From assembly GCA_018671175.1 (NCBI GenBank), contig JABHIE010000005.1, positions 1-33,046 on the forward strand: a stretch of DNA of 33,046 nt, written 5' to 3'. Position 1 is the stretch's first letter; every line of letters starts with the position of its first letter. The translations under genes were made by a program, and so were the position numbers. Positions 1-8,159 of this stretch are shown one piece after another. The stretch is from Planctomycetota bacterium. Lineage in GTDB: Bacteria; Planctomycetota; UBA1135. Below the pieces are notes generated by a model. The model was not told the DNA's origin. It searched no databases and saw only the letters and a program-made list of their open reading frames with translations.

Positions 1-166
1 CCACGACATCACTGTCGATGGTGCTGACTGGACAGAGATCGACCTCACCATGGGTCACACCTTCAACGGTGGTCTCGAAGCCATGTTCGGCCTTGCCATT
101 GCAGATGAAGACGGTGTTGTTGGTGACGACAAGACTTTCTACACAGTCCTTTCCATGGACTTCTAA
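1..166 (+). CDS. Porin-like outer-membrane protein, C-terminal fragment (gene enters from the left)
   Basis: The reading frame is open from base 2 to a TAA at 164-166 and encodes the last 54 residues of a protein that begins outside the window. These residues align almost column by column with the C-terminus of the complete gene at 317-1558. Both contain HDIT, a GGL.AM core and the identical end VLSMDF. Alternating polar/hydrophobic residues and a terminal Phe are typical of the last strand of an outer-membrane beta-barrel, where the aromatic C-terminus is read by the Bam machinery. It is therefore the upstream member of a tandem paralogous pair. It has its own terminator immediately downstream. 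The transported substrate is unknown. The family call rests on the paralogue. Confidence 0.75.
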   Translation, partial: HDITVDGADWTEIDLTMGHTFNGGLEAMFGLAIADEDGVVGDDKTFYTVLSMDF

Positions 167-186
167 GTCTGAGTCTCTGACTCAGC

Positions 187-224
187 AAGCAGGCGCGCCT
201 TCGGGTGCGCCTGCTTCTTTTTTT
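187..224 (+). terminator. Intrinsic terminator of the upstream porin-like gene
   Basis: A 13-bp GC-rich hairpin (arms 187-199 and 204-216) closes on a TTCG tetraloop, with one G-T pair, and runs into a T-rich tract at 215-224. It lies 20 bp after the stop codon. This is a classical rho-independent terminator separating the two porin-like genes. Confidence 0.92.
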
Positions 225-230
225 ACTTTA

Positions 231-259
231 TTGAGTGGAATAGTCGGTAAGGGTAGAAT
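231..259 (+). promoter_or_regulatory. Sigma70-type promoter for the second porin-like gene
   Basis: TTGAGT (231-236) and TAGAAT (254-259) are separated by exactly 17 bp, in the gap between the previous terminator and the ATG at 317. Transcription would start near 266 and give a leader of about 50 nt containing an AGGG Shine-Dalgarno-like stretch. This gene thus looks conventionally led, unlike several others in the window. Confidence 0.55.
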
Positions 260-316
260 GCTCGAGATTCAAACTTAGCGACCCCGCTTTTAGACGACCC
301 CTAACAGGGAAACCAA

Positions 317-1558
317 ATGAACATTCACCTCACTACTTTTGCTGCACTTTTAGCAGCCCTTTCTTTTTCATCTGCTGCTTATGCGCAAGAGGATTCTCTT
401 GAGCGTGCTCTAGCTCAATACAACTCGGGCCTCACGGCTCCAATGGCTTCTGCCGGCGTTTCGGTTACTGGCGATGCCCGTGTCCGTAATGTTATGGCAT
501 CTTTCGACAACATTGTTGATGTCGATGTCCGCACCCGCTTGAACTTTGATTTCAACATCAACGATCACGCACAGGCTTTCATTCAATTTACGGGCAACTC
601 TAACTGGGGTTCTAAACTAACGCTTGACCCTCTTACAGACACCAACTCTACTTTCAACGGCGCTGACAACAACAACAACGGCGAGCTCTCCCAAGTTTGG
701 GTCGAGACCGTCAATGCTCTTGGCGACGGTGGCACAGCTCGCATCGGTGCTTCCTACTACACCTTCGGCTCTGGGCGTTTGCTCGGCACCGACGAGTGGG
801 ACGGCCACCCTCAAGGCTTCGAGGGTGTTTGGTATTCCAACGAGCATGATGGCTTTGCTCTCGAAGGCTTTTACATGAGCATGGTTGAGGGTGGCGTCCT
901 CCAATCTGACATCGATTTAATCGGTGTCACGGTCGACTACTCACTTGATTTATCTGAAAGCAGTAAGATTGCTTTAAGCCCTTTTTGGCTGCGTAAGTCA
1001 GGTGACATGGGCACCGACGCATCCCACGACGATTGGCGCGGTCTTGGCCTTAACGGCCTGTTCCTCGGTTTCGACTGTGATTTCGAAATGGCTTGGTACG
1101 AGGCCTATGGCGCTGACAGCGCAATGGCTTGGGCTTTTGATACGGCCTTCGACCTCGAAATTCTCGAAGAAGTTGGTCTTGGCTCACTTGTTACGATTGC
1201 TTTTTCAGATACCGAAGATGGTTTCGAGGTCATCACCAGCTCAAGCACTGGGCGCACAATCAACCAACGCCATAATGCGGCTGGTCTCAGCGACACCATG
1301 ACAGGTGGTCTATGGGGTTCTGGCAAAGCCTCAACAATGAGTCTTGGTTTTACCTTCACGCCTCTTGATGGCTATAACGGTGGCATTTCCATGCACGACA
1401 TCACCATGGGCGGTGTCGATTACAGTGAGTTCGACATCACTCTAGAGACAACCCTCGGTGGCGGTCTCAAAGCAATGGGTGGTTTGTCAATGGTCGATCG
1501 TGATGGCTCTTCCGAGCTTGACGAGACGATTTACGCTGTCCTTAGCATGGATTTCTAA
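317..1558 (+). CDS. Porin-like outer-membrane beta-barrel protein
   Basis: The 413-residue product begins with a clear Sec signal peptide: a short n-region, a hydrophobic core at about residues 5-20 and an AYAQE cleavage context. The rest is rich in Gly, Asp, Asn, Ser and aromatic residues in alternating patterns, and it ends in Phe, as expected for an outer-membrane beta-barrel. An Asn/Asp-rich stretch (DTNSTFNGADNNNNGE, about residues 109-124) may be a loop. The C-terminal 54 residues are paralogous to the fragment at 1-166, so this is a tandem duplication. Likely role: general or substrate-specific diffusion channel. Nothing in the sequence identifies the substrate. The start is supported by the signal peptide and an upstream AGGG. 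The gene is monocistronic, bounded by its own promoter and terminator. Confidence 0.8.
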   Translation: MNIHLTTFAALLAALSFSSAAYAQEDSLERALAQYNSGLTAPMASAGVSVTGDARVRNVMASFDNIVDVDVRTRLNFDFNINDHAQAFIQFTGNSNWGSKLTLDPLTDTNSTFNGADNNNNGELSQVWVETVNALGDGGTARIGASYYTFGSGRLLGTDEWDGHPQGFEGVWYSNEHDGFALEGFYMSMVEGGVLQSDIDLIGVTVDYSLDLSESSKIALSPFWLRKSGDMGTDASHDDWRGLGLNGLFLGFDCDFEMAWYEAYGADSAMAWAFDTAFDLEILEEVGLGSLVTIAFSDTEDGFEVITSSSTGRTINQRHNAAGLSDTMTGGLWGSGKASTMSLGFTFTPLDGYNGGISMHDITMGGVDYSEFDITLETTLGGGLKAMGGLSMVDRDGSSELDETIYAVLSMDF

Positions 1559-1578
1559 GCGAGTCCGTTTACGCGATT

Positions 1579-1614
1579 GGGCGCCCTCATTTTGAGGGCG
1601 CCCTTCTTTTTTTT
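1579..1614 (+). terminator. Intrinsic terminator after the porin-like gene
   Basis: An 11-bp perfect stem (1579-1589 with 1593-1603) with a short T loop is followed by a T-rich run at 1604-1614. It ends plus-strand transcription between the porin-like gene and the convergent phosphoesterase gene. On the opposite strand the hairpin is not followed by a T-run, so it probably works in one direction only. Confidence 0.93.
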
Positions 1615-1643
1615 GCGGACGAGTCGCTCGGTTAGCGGTCGAG

Positions 1644-2606
1644 CTAGGGGTTGACTTGCACAATTTTGCGCTCAGGCCAGCGCAGCGCAGCGAGGGCTGT
1701 TGGTGGCGGCGTTTGTTGGCCGACCGCCCTTTGTTGGTTGCGATAGCCGGCAGAGAGATCGACGCACCAGGCATTGCGCCCGGGGCCGAGCGGCTCTTCG
1801 ACGGGGCAATCCGGGAAAAGATAGGGGCCGCGGTGAACGGGCTGGTGACTGACATTAACGGCTCGCCAGTAATGCCCAAAGGCAACATCAGGCAGACCGG
1901 ATGGCCACTCGCTCCACCAAGCGACTCGCTCAACATAGCGGGGCTTGCCGCCAGCTTCGAAGGGAGTCTCGGTCGGCTGCTCGATGCCGCTCGTGCAAAC
2001 ACCGACAGGGTTTTCATTTTGCAGAGCCAGGCCAGCCTCGATGCTTGGGCGGGGAGTCTTGCGCTCAAGCAATTGCGCCTCAATCTGCTGCTCAAAGTGG
2101 AGGAAGGCTTCGTCAGCAGGCAGGGTAAGCCCTCTGAGTCGATCAATCGCCATCGGCTGCCAACATGCGTGGGTAACAACTAAATCGCGCCGCTCAAGGG
2201 CGAGGGGTAGGGTCGCAAAAAAAGAAACCAAATCTGCGCGAATCGCCGAGTCGGCCAAGATTTGCGGCACGGGTATGCCGTCTTCGTGGATGGTTTGCTT
2301 TTCGCCGTAGAACCACTGGTTGCCCTTGCGGTGCTTGCCAAGCAGCAAATTAAGCTCGTGGTTTCCGCAAACACACTGGGCTTGGCCTGACGCAACCCAT
2401 GGGCGAATCAACTCGACCACGCCAGCGCTATCTGGGCCGCGGTCAACGAGGTCGCCTAAGAAAACTAAACTGCGCCCCTGCGGGTGAGTGCCGTCGGCCT
2501 CGTAGCCAAGCTTGTGCAGCAACTCTTGCAGTGCCTCAAGCTCACCATGCACATCACCTATGAGGTCGAGTGGACCATCAGCAAGGGGCTGGACGAGGCG
2601 CGGCAT
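1644..2606 (-). CDS. Metallophosphoesterase (PPP/ApaH-like superfamily)
   Basis: This 320-residue protein carries the dimetal phosphoesterase motifs in order: GDVHGE (Asp18, His20), GDLVDRG (residues 51-57) and GNHE (81-84). Further His-containing segments that could complete the metal site are VVTHACW and FGHYWR. The fold hydrolyses phosphoesters, either phosphoprotein or dinucleoside polyphosphates such as Ap4A, using two metal ions. The motifs resemble PrpE/ApaH-like bacterial enzymes, but the substrate cannot be decided from sequence. It lies 18 bp downstream of rsfS on the same strand, yet has no Shine-Dalgarno and has its own -10-like TAAAAT just before the ATG. Separate leaderless transcription is therefore possible in addition to read-through. 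Confidence 0.85.
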   Translation of the reverse strand: MPRLVQPLADGPLDLIGDVHGELEALQELLHKLGYEADGTHPQGRSLVFLGDLVDRGPDSAGVVELIRPWVASGQAQCVCGNHELNLLLGKHRKGNQWFYGEKQTIHEDGIPVPQILADSAIRADLVSFFATLPLALERRDLVVTHACWQPMAIDRLRGLTLPADEAFLHFEQQIEAQLLERKTPRPSIEAGLALQNENPVGVCTSGIEQPTETPFEAGGKPRYVERVAWWSEWPSGLPDVAFGHYWRAVNVSHQPVHRGPYLFPDCPVEEPLGPGRNAWCVDLSAGYRNQQRAVGQQTPPPTALAALRWPERKIVQVNP

Positions 2607-2612
2607 GCGCCA

Positions 2613-2618
2613 ATTTTA
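2613..2618 (-). promoter_or_regulatory. Candidate -10 element for a leaderless phosphoesterase transcript
   Basis: Read on the minus strand, TAAAAT lies exactly 6 nt before the ATG at 2606, which would put the transcription start at or next to the start codon. No convincing -35 box or Shine-Dalgarno is visible. The same geometry recurs before other genes in the window. Confidence 0.45.
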
Positions 2619-2624
2619 GGCGGG

Positions 2625-3068
2625 CTAAGCCTCGTCGTTTTCGGTGATCTCGGCGACTTGCTCGTCAGCGTTGACCGGCTCGTCGCTGCTTGTTAACGGA
2701 AGGCCCGTTTCCATGCGCGGCGCATCAGCCCAAAGCGTGTCGAGGTCGTAAAACTCACGCGCGCTTTCAGTCAGGATGTGAACGACCACCGAGCCAAAAT
2801 CGCAGAGCATCCATTCGGAGCGTGCAGAACCCTCGATTGCGCCATGATGGCCAATGTCGGTTTTTGCCGCAGCTTTAAGCGACTCACTCAGCGCCTTGGT
2901 TTGGCGGGAGGATCGCGTCGTCACCATGACAAAAAAGTCAGTGACAAAAAGCAGGTCAGAAACATCAAGGATGTCGATGTTTTCGCCCTTAAGGGAATCG
3001 GCCTCACACGCCAGAGCTTGTGCAAGCTCTAGCGCGTGGGCCTTTGATTCTTGAATCTTTTGAGTCAT
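2625..3068 (-). CDS. rsfS: Ribosomal silencing factor RsfS (Iojap family)
   Basis: RsfS binds ribosomal protein uL14 on the large subunit and blocks subunit joining, lowering translation during starvation. The 147-residue protein contains the family core: DILDVSDLLFVTDFFVMVTT at about residues 33-52, then the conserved segment SEWMLCDFGSVVVHIL and the ending REFYDLDTLWADAP. These are diagnostic of Iojap/RsfS proteins. A C-terminal tail of about 30 residues, rich in Asp and Glu, extends beyond the usual domain end. The gene starts 13 bp after the pyrophosphatase gene, so they are likely co-transcribed. The usual partner nadD is not adjacent. No clear Shine-Dalgarno is seen before the ATG. Confidence 0.92.
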   Translation of the reverse strand: MTQKIQESKAHALELAQALACEADSLKGENIDILDVSDLLFVTDFFVMVTTRSSRQTKALSESLKAAAKTDIGHHGAIEGSARSEWMLCDFGSVVVHILTESAREFYDLDTLWADAPRMETGLPLTSSDEPVNADEQVAEITENDEA

Positions 3069-3081
3069 AGACTCGCGCCGC

Positions 3082-5133
3082 TTAACCCAAGAAGAAAGGG
3101 AGGAGGAGCAAGCTCACAACGCTCATCAACTTGATGAGAATGTTGAGCGATGGGCCGGAAGTGTCTTTGAAAGGGTCACCAACGGTGTCGCCCACAACAG
3201 ACGATGCGTGTGGCTCAGAGCCTTTGCCGCCGTAGTTGCCCTTTTCGATGTACTTCTTAGCGTTGTCCCATGCACCACCAGCGTTGGACATGAAGATGGC
3301 CATCATGACGCCACAAGTTAGTGAGCCTGCAAGCAAGCCACCAAGCATGTTGACGCTAATCATGCCGACAACAATCGGTGCCGCAATAGCGAGTAGCCCA
3401 GGAAGGTACATCTCTTTGATCGCACCTTTTGTCGAAATCGACACGCAGGCTTCGTAGTCAGGGTCTTGCGTGCCTTCGAGGATGCCTGGCATCTCGCGGA
3501 ACTGGCGGCGAACTTCGTCAATCATGGCGAAAGCTGCGCGACCAACGGCGTTCATGGTCATGGCGCCGAACAGGAATGGCAACATGCCACCGATGAGCAT
3601 GCCAATCACGACATCTGGGTTTGTGATGGCAAGGTTGAACTCGTCGCCCATGCCTTTTTGTGCTGCGAGGCCAAAGGCCGAGAAGAAAGCAAGTGCCGTT
3701 AAAGCTGCCGAGCCAATCGCGAAGCCTTTGCCAATTGCGGCAGTCGTGTTACCAACTGCGTCGAGGGCATCGGTGCGCTCACGGACCTCAGGGGGGAGCT
3801 TGGCCATTTCAGCCATGCCGCCCGCGTTGTCGGCCACAGGGCCGTATGCGTCAACACCGAGGGAAATGCCCAAAGTGCTCAACATGCCAACAGCTGCAAG
3901 TGAGATGCCGTAAATACCTGCAAAGTGGTGTGCAATCGCAATCACGATAGCGATGACCAAAACTGGCAGGCAAGTCGACATCATGCCAACGCCAAGGCCG
4001 GTAATGATGTTTGTGGCTGTGCCCATTTCAGATTGCTCAGCAATCGACTGAACTGGCTTGTACTCAAAGGCAGTGTAGTACTCAGTGATTTTGCCAATGA
4101 TGACGCCAGACGCAAGACCCGCAACAATTGCGTAGAAGAGGTTGATGCCTAGCAGAGCTTGGCCGTTACCGTAAGTAACGCCTGTGAAATCAAGCGTGCC
4201 CGTCAGCCAGTATGCGATACCGACCAAAAGTACAGAAGCAATCAGCAGACCGCGGAAGAGCGCGCCGTGAATTTTTTCTTCGTCTTCGGTTTTTACGAAG
4301 AAGGTGCCGATGATGGAAACAAGGATGCCAGCACCAGAAAGCATGAGTGGCAAGTAGATGAGGTCTGTTTTGCCAGTATCGGCCATCATGAACAGGCCAA
4401 GAGTCATGGTCGCGATGATTGAACCCACATAGGACTCAAAAAGGTCAGCGCCCATTCCAGCTACATCGCCAACATTGTCGCCAACATTGTCGGCGATGGT
4501 TGCAGGGTTGCGGGGGTCGTCTTCTGGGATGCCGGCTTCAACTTTGCCGACGAGGTCAGCGCCAACATCAGCGGCTTTGGTGTAGATGCCGCCACCAACA
4601 CGAGCGAACAGCGCAATCGAAGAAGCGCCGAAACTAAAACCAAGGACGCTCTGCAAGCCGGGCTCAGTGATGCCGTAAAGCTCAGTGAAAATAGCCACGC
4701 CCAAAACGCCAAGGCCAACTACAGTCAAGCCCATGACGGTACCGGAACTGAAGGCGATCGTTAGGGCCGGTGAAAGGCCAATGCGAGCGGCTTCTGTGGT
4801 GCGGACAGCGGCGCGGGTGGCCGTGTGCATGCCAATCCAGCCAGCAAGGGCGGAGGCGAAAGCGCCAGCAAGGAAGGCAATCGTAGTATCAATGCCACCA
4901 CCCATATCTGCGCCGAGCGCGTAGATGGCAGTAGCTGCGATGGCCACGAAAATAGCAAGAACTTTGTATTCGGTGACCAGGAAGGCTTTTGCGCCATCTT
5001 GAATCGCTTTAGCAAGTTTTTGCATGGTCTCGTTGCCTGGGGAGGCAGCCATGACCTTGCGCTGGTAGTAGAAGGCTGCGACCAAAGCGAGGCCGGCACC
5101 GATCCACGGTAGGTTCATCAGGGTTTGATGCAT
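3082..5133 (-). CDS. hppA: Membrane-bound ion-pumping pyrophosphatase, K+-dependent type
   Basis: The 683-residue integral membrane enzyme couples hydrolysis of pyrophosphate to pumping of H+ or Na+. Many hydrophobic segments are visible. The cytoplasmic substrate motif [11 protein letters not shown] is followed by a dense acidic stretch, EDDPRNP then [10 protein letters not shown], and near the C-terminus by [10 protein letters not shown] and [19 protein letters not shown], all hallmarks of the family. At the position that decides potassium dependence the sequence reads GNTTAA rather than GNTTKA, so it belongs to the K+-dependent group, which includes Na+ pumps and some H+ pumps. I cannot decide the ion. 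The ATG at 5133 is preferred over an in-frame TTG one codon upstream. No Shine-Dalgarno is evident. Confidence 0.95.
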   Translation of the reverse strand: MHQTLMNLPWIGAGLALVAAFYYQRKVMAASPGNETMQKLAKAIQDGAKAFLVTEYKVLAIFVAIAATAIYALGADMGGGIDTTIAFLAGAFASALAGWIGMHTATRAAVRTTEAARIGLSPALTIAFSSGTVMGLTVVGLGVLGVAIFTELYGITEPGLQSVLGFSFGASSIALFARVGGGIYTKAADVGADLVGKVEAGIPEDDPRNPATIADNVGDNVGDVAGMGADLFESYVGSIIATMTLGLFMMADTGKTDLIYLPLMLSGAGILVSIIGTFFVKTEDEEKIHGALFRGLLIASVLLVGIAYWLTGTLDFTGVTYGNGQALLGINLFYAIVAGLASGVIIGKITEYYTAFEYKPVQSIAEQSEMGTATNIITGLGVGMMSTCLPVLVIAIVIAIAHHFAGIYGISLAAVGMLSTLGISLGVDAYGPVADNAGGMAEMAKLPPEVRERTDALDAVGNTTAAIGKGFAIGSAALTALAFFSAFGLAAQKGMGDEFNLAITNPDVVIGMLIGGMLPFLFGAMTMNAVGRAAFAMIDEVRRQFREMPGILEGTQDPDYEACVSISTKGAIKEMYLPGLLAIAAPIVVGMISVNMLGGLLAGSLTCGVMMAIFMSNAGGAWDNAKKYIEKGNYGGKGSEPHASSVVGDTVGDPFKDTSGPSLNILIKLMSVVSLLLLPFFLG

Positions 5134-5209
5134 CAATTTTTATGTTGTTGGGGGGTAGGCACACCTCTTCCGTAATGTGGGTAGAGTGGCCCGAATCAAG
5201 TCGCAGATT

Positions 5210-5869
5210 CTACCCGATTTCAGCGTCGTCCGCAGGCTTTTGCCGCTGCGCACGCAACTCGCGGATATGCGCCAACCTCTTGAGCCTTTTGACGCGGCGA
5301 TTGCGTAGGAAAAGACCAAGGGCAATCAGCAAAACTGCAGCGATAGGGAGCTGGAATTTGTGCATTAAGTGGGTGGCGTGGTCAAGATTGTCGGCTAGTT
5401 TCCAGCCCATCCAGATGGAGACAGGCACACTAATCGCCACGCCGATGCCGTCGAGAAAGATGAACTTCCAGAATTTCAGTCGCAAATTGCCCGCAACAAA
5501 ATAAGCCAGCATGCGGAACCCAGGCAGGAATCGCGCGAAAAAGACCGCTTTTGTGCCGTGCTTGAGGAAGAAACGGTTGAATCGATGCCGCTTCATGGGG
5601 CGCATGTGCCGCCGCAAAACGGGCCATTGATCTACGCCATCGCCCGCAAATCGGCCGAGGCCATAAATAATGGAGTCGCCAACCAAAATGCCAGCCGTGC
5701 AGGCAAAAAGCGCGCCCCAATAGCTCAAATCACCCTGAGCAATAAAATAGCCCGAGCCAAGGATGACCACCTCTTCTGACCAAGGCGGCAAGCCAAGACC
5801 GCAAGCAACCAGAAGCCCAAAAGCCCAAAGGCCCGGAGCGGTTGCAAGGAGGTCGAGGATGGTATCCAT
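5210..5869 (-). CDS. DedA-family membrane protein
   Basis: The 219-residue protein has the DedA/SNARE-associated domain. After an N-terminal hydrophobic helix come the GLPPWSEEVVILGSG segment, a second helix with GDSIIYGLGR, then the signature FARFLPGFR followed by the GN-containing reentrant/transmembrane region. The C-terminus has one more membrane helix and a highly basic, Arg/Lys-rich cytoplasmic tail. DedA proteins are linked to undecaprenyl-phosphate or phospholipid translocation and membrane homeostasis. The gene is 9 bp downstream of the small exported protein gene and is probably the last gene of the minus-strand group 5210-8132. Confidence 0.88.
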   Translation of the reverse strand: MDTILDLLATAPGLWAFGLLVACGLGLPPWSEEVVILGSGYFIAQGDLSYWGALFACTAGILVGDSIIYGLGRFAGDGVDQWPVLRRHMRPMKRHRFNRFFLKHGTKAVFFARFLPGFRMLAYFVAGNLRLKFWKFIFLDGIGVAISVPVSIWMGWKLADNLDHATHLMHKFQLPIAAVLLIALGLFLRNRRVKRLKRLAHIRELRAQRQKPADDAEIG

Positions 5870-5878
5870 GGCGAGATG

Positions 5879-6475
5879 TTAGTCGAGCTCAAGGGTGCGA
5901 AAGAAGTCGAGCTTGTTCATTAGATAATCTCGGCGCGGACCTTCGGCGAGGGAAAGATAATCGCGATAACTATCTGCGACCTGGGCGGGTTGATGGGGGC
6001 CTCCACCGCAGGCGAGCCAGGCTAGCAGTGCAGATGCGGCATCATTGGGCGGCTCGGAATTGGGAGCTTCTTGTTGCAAGAGGTCATTCGACACAATGAT
6101 ATAGGCTTGTAGTTGGGCGCAAGACCAGGGCTGCGGGAGGGCCTTCCGAGAAGTCGCAAGCAAAGTTACGGCTCGTTGAGCGTAGGTCTGCCGCAACTCA
6201 TAGCTCAGAGGCGACCGTTTTGTCGCCTCGTCAACGCCAAGGGAGTAGGCCGCAAAACGCACCCAGCTGCTGTCGCCCGCGCGAAGAAGGAGCTCGTTAG
6301 CGGCCGTAGCTTGCGCCCAGCGATTTTGGGAAACGACATTTTCTTCAAGTTGGCGTAAAAGGAGCCAGTGGCGCGAGCTCAGGATGGCGTCCTCGGCGGG
6401 GAGACGGAGTTGTGGCTCGTTTGCATGGGCAAAAACGGCGGCGAGGACGAATAGGGTTGCCAAAAAGCGCGACAT
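5879..6475 (-). CDS. Small exported protein of unknown function
   Basis: I do not recognise the family. From the ATG at 6475 the protein has 198 residues with a clean Sec signal peptide (MSRFLATLFVLAAVFAHAN). The mature part is helical in appearance and rich in Leu, Ala, Arg and Gln. It contains two Cys residues (in WSCAQ and WLACGG) that could form a periplasmic disulfide. The start overlaps the stop of the upstream membrane-protein gene by one base (TAATG), which argues for translational coupling and makes a longer upstream start unlikely. Because it is coupled to a membrane protein and an ABC ATPase, it may be an accessory of that transporter; this is inference from position only. Confidence 0.7.
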   Translation of the reverse strand: MSRFLATLFVLAAVFAHANEPQLRLPAEDAILSSRHWLLLRQLEENVVSQNRWAQATAANELLLRAGDSSWVRFAAYSLGVDEATKRSPLSYELRQTYAQRAVTLLATSRKALPQPWSCAQLQAYIIVSNDLLQQEAPNSEPPNDAASALLAWLACGGGPHQPAQVADSYRDYLSLAEGPRRDYLMNKLDFFRTLELD

Positions 6476-7518
6476 TATGATTTTGGTCGCCGCCGTGGCT
6501 GAAGAAGTGAAACAAGCCCAATTCCGCCGAACACGATGAGCCAAAGAAGCAAATCTGAGAGCGGGGTTGTGCCGTATTGGAGCTCCCAGTCGTGGCCAAG
6601 AGTGAGGAGGCCGCTTAAATCGGGGAGGGCTTGGCTGGCGCTCCAGACGAAACGCGCGATGGGTGATGCGCTTGCGGGAGAATCAAGGGCGGGCCAGGTT
6701 GTCATCCAGCCGAAAATGAGGGTGCTTGCGGTCGCCAGCAAAGGGCGAATGCTGGTGTGGCGAACCAAAGCGAGCGCGGCGGCGAGCAGGGGTAGGAAAA
6801 AGGCGGCCATCCTGAGGAGCGAAAGTGGGAGGACGAGCGGGCCTTTCGGTCTGGGGATGGCCATGCGTGACATGTCGGTCGCCAATTTTGGTGCGGACTG
6901 GTCGTCGCTCAGGCCGATTTTGTGAAAGTCGAATACCCAATAGCCGTCATCGTTTGCCGGGATGAGCTTTGGGTTGATTTTGAGCATTTCACCGGGGCGG
7001 AGACTGCCGAAGTCAGGGTGCGAAATCGTTGCGGCTGGATCAGGGAGATTGGCCCAATGCAGGGTGAGGAATAGTTGGCTTCCGTTTGGCCAAGTTTGCG
7101 CGCGCAACAAGTGCCCCTCGTCAGTCGGCTGGAATGGAAGTGCGCGGTAAGAGAGTTGCGGCGAGTCTGTAGAGGTTGGTGTCGAAATGGACTTGGCGGC
7201 GCCTGCGAGAGTGAGAAGCAGAAGTAGTGCGAGGCAGGCGGCGAGAAATTCGCTCAGCGGCAGTCGTTTGGTTGGGCTTCGCAAAACCTCTTCGTCGGCC
7301 CACCCTTGGGCGTGCAGTCGCTGATGGCTTAAATCGCAGGCGCGGTAGATCAGCCAGATGGGGGCGAGTGATGCCAAAGCTAGGTAGTCGCCAAGTGACT
7401 GCGTGCCGAGCGTGTGGTTGGAGGAGAGCTGAGCTGCCGCGAGGAAGAGAACTGCGGGGAAAAGAAGTCCGCGCCAATCAAGGAGTTGCCAAAGAAAGCG
7501 CCGAGTGAGGAGCATCAT
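6475..7518 (-). CDS. Multi-pass membrane protein, putative ABC transporter permease
   Basis: The protein of about 347 residues has several hydrophobic helices at the N-terminus, including one around LLFPAVLFLAAAQL, and another at LAACLALLLLLTLAGAA. A soluble segment of about 130 residues follows, probably outside the membrane, then further helices at about 240-265, 275-290 and near the C-terminus before an RRRPK tail. It has no family motif I recognise. Its start overlaps the stop of the ABC ATPase gene (ATGA at 7518-7515; an ATG one codon later is equally possible), and such coupling is typical of ATPase/permease pairs. I infer it is the membrane partner of that ATPase. An in-frame start 48 bp further upstream would overlap the ATPase gene more deeply and is less likely. 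Confidence 0.6.
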   Translation of the reverse strand: MMLLTRRFLWQLLDWRGLLFPAVLFLAAAQLSSNHTLGTQSLGDYLALASLAPIWLIYRACDLSHQRLHAQGWADEEVLRSPTKRLPLSEFLAACLALLLLLTLAGAAKSISTPTSTDSPQLSYRALPFQPTDEGHLLRAQTWPNGSQLFLTLHWANLPDPAATISHPDFGSLRPGEMLKINPKLIPANDDGYWVFDFHKIGLSDDQSAPKLATDMSRMAIPRPKGPLVLPLSLLRMAAFFLPLLAAALALVRHTSIRPLLATASTLIFGWMTTWPALDSPASASPIARFVWSASQALPDLSGLLTLGHDWELQYGTTPLSDLLLWLIVFGGIGLVSLLQPRRRPKS

Positions 7519-8132
7519 GAGGGTGAGCTCCCTATCTGTTGCACCCATGCGGCTAGCGGAAGACAAGGGCTTTCTGGAGGCGCGAGGAAAAGTGCGGTAG
7601 GCGCGTTTTCGGCGTTTAGAGCCTGTTTGAGGCAGTTTAGGCCGATGGGGTCAAGTGCCGTGTGTGGCTCGTCAAGCAACACAATGTCAGGGCTTCCAAG
7701 CCAAGCGCGAGCAAGATTGAGTCGTTGTTTCCATCCGCGTGAGAGGTTGCCGATTGGTGTGCGAAGTTGTTGTCGTTCAAAACCAAATGACTCAAGGATT
7801 GCTTGCGGTGTGCGAGCATCGGGTGCGGCATGGCGAGGTTGTCGCAAGGAGGCGATCTCTTGTAAATATGGCAGGGGCTTGGCGAGTAGTGAAAATTGCG
7901 GCTCTTGAGGGCAGTAGCCCAAGGCCCCGTGTCGGCGGACGGAACCCGATGCAGGCTCAAGCAAGCCCGCGAGCGCTCGGGCAAGTGTCGTTTTGCCACA
8001 ACCGTTTGGCCCTTCGAGCAGCAGGGCTTGCCCACGCATAAGCTCAAAAGACAAATCAAGCTCAAGCAGGCGTTTGCCCCTCCGCAAACGAAGATGGCTT
8101 ACGCTAAGAAGTGCTTGAGGAAGGTTGTCCAT
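7515..8132 (-). CDS. ABC transporter ATP-binding protein
   Basis: The 205-residue protein is a minimal ABC ATPase. The Walker A motif GPNGCGKTT is at residues 41-49, a Q-loop-like segment is YCPQEPQF, the signature is a degenerate LSRGW in place of LSGGQ, and Walker B plus D-loop is IVLLDEPHTALD. The short length and overall look recall CcmA-type (heme exporter) ATPases, but the coupled membrane protein downstream does not look like CcmB, and no other ccm genes are present. The transported substrate is unknown. The expected switch His is hard to place near the C-terminus. The gene heads a minus-strand operon and diverges from the glutaredoxin-like gene across a 27-bp gap. Confidence 0.85.
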   Translation of the reverse strand: MDNLPQALLSVSHLRLRRGKRLLELDLSFELMRGQALLLEGPNGCGKTTLARALAGLLEPASGSVRRHGALGYCPQEPQFSLLAKPLPYLQEIASLRQPRHAAPDARTPQAILESFGFERQQLRTPIGNLSRGWKQRLNLARAWLGSPDIVLLDEPHTALDPIGLNCLKQALNAENAPTALFLAPPESPCLPLAAWVQQIGSSPS

Positions 8133-8147
8133 GGTTTAGGCAGAACC

Positions 8148-8153
8148 GAGAAT
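8148..8153 (+). promoter_or_regulatory. Candidate -10 element for a leaderless glutaredoxin-like transcript
   Basis: GAGAAT (4 of 6 bases of TATAAT) lies exactly 6 nt before the ATG at 8160. It sits in the 27-bp divergent gap, where the opposite strand offers an overlapping TATTCT for the ABC gene. No Shine-Dalgarno is visible. Confidence 0.3.
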
Positions 8154-8159
8154 AGGCAC

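Noticed and set aside
1487-2179. Minus-strand frame overlapping both the porin-like end and the phosphoesterase
   Set aside because: It overlaps in another frame the phosphoesterase motifs and crosses a terminator hairpin; no family features.
5134-5136. TTG start for the pyrophosphatase
   Set aside because: An ATG follows in the next codon and no ribosome site favours the TTG.
7515-8132. CcmA (heme exporter ATPase) assignment
   Set aside because: Size and motifs are similar, but the coupled membrane protein does not resemble CcmB and no other cytochrome c maturation genes are present.
7896-8159. Upstream extension of the glutaredoxin-like gene
   Set aside because: The extension is antisense to the ABC ATPase Walker A region and unrelated to the glutaredoxin fold; the start at 8160 gives the right length.
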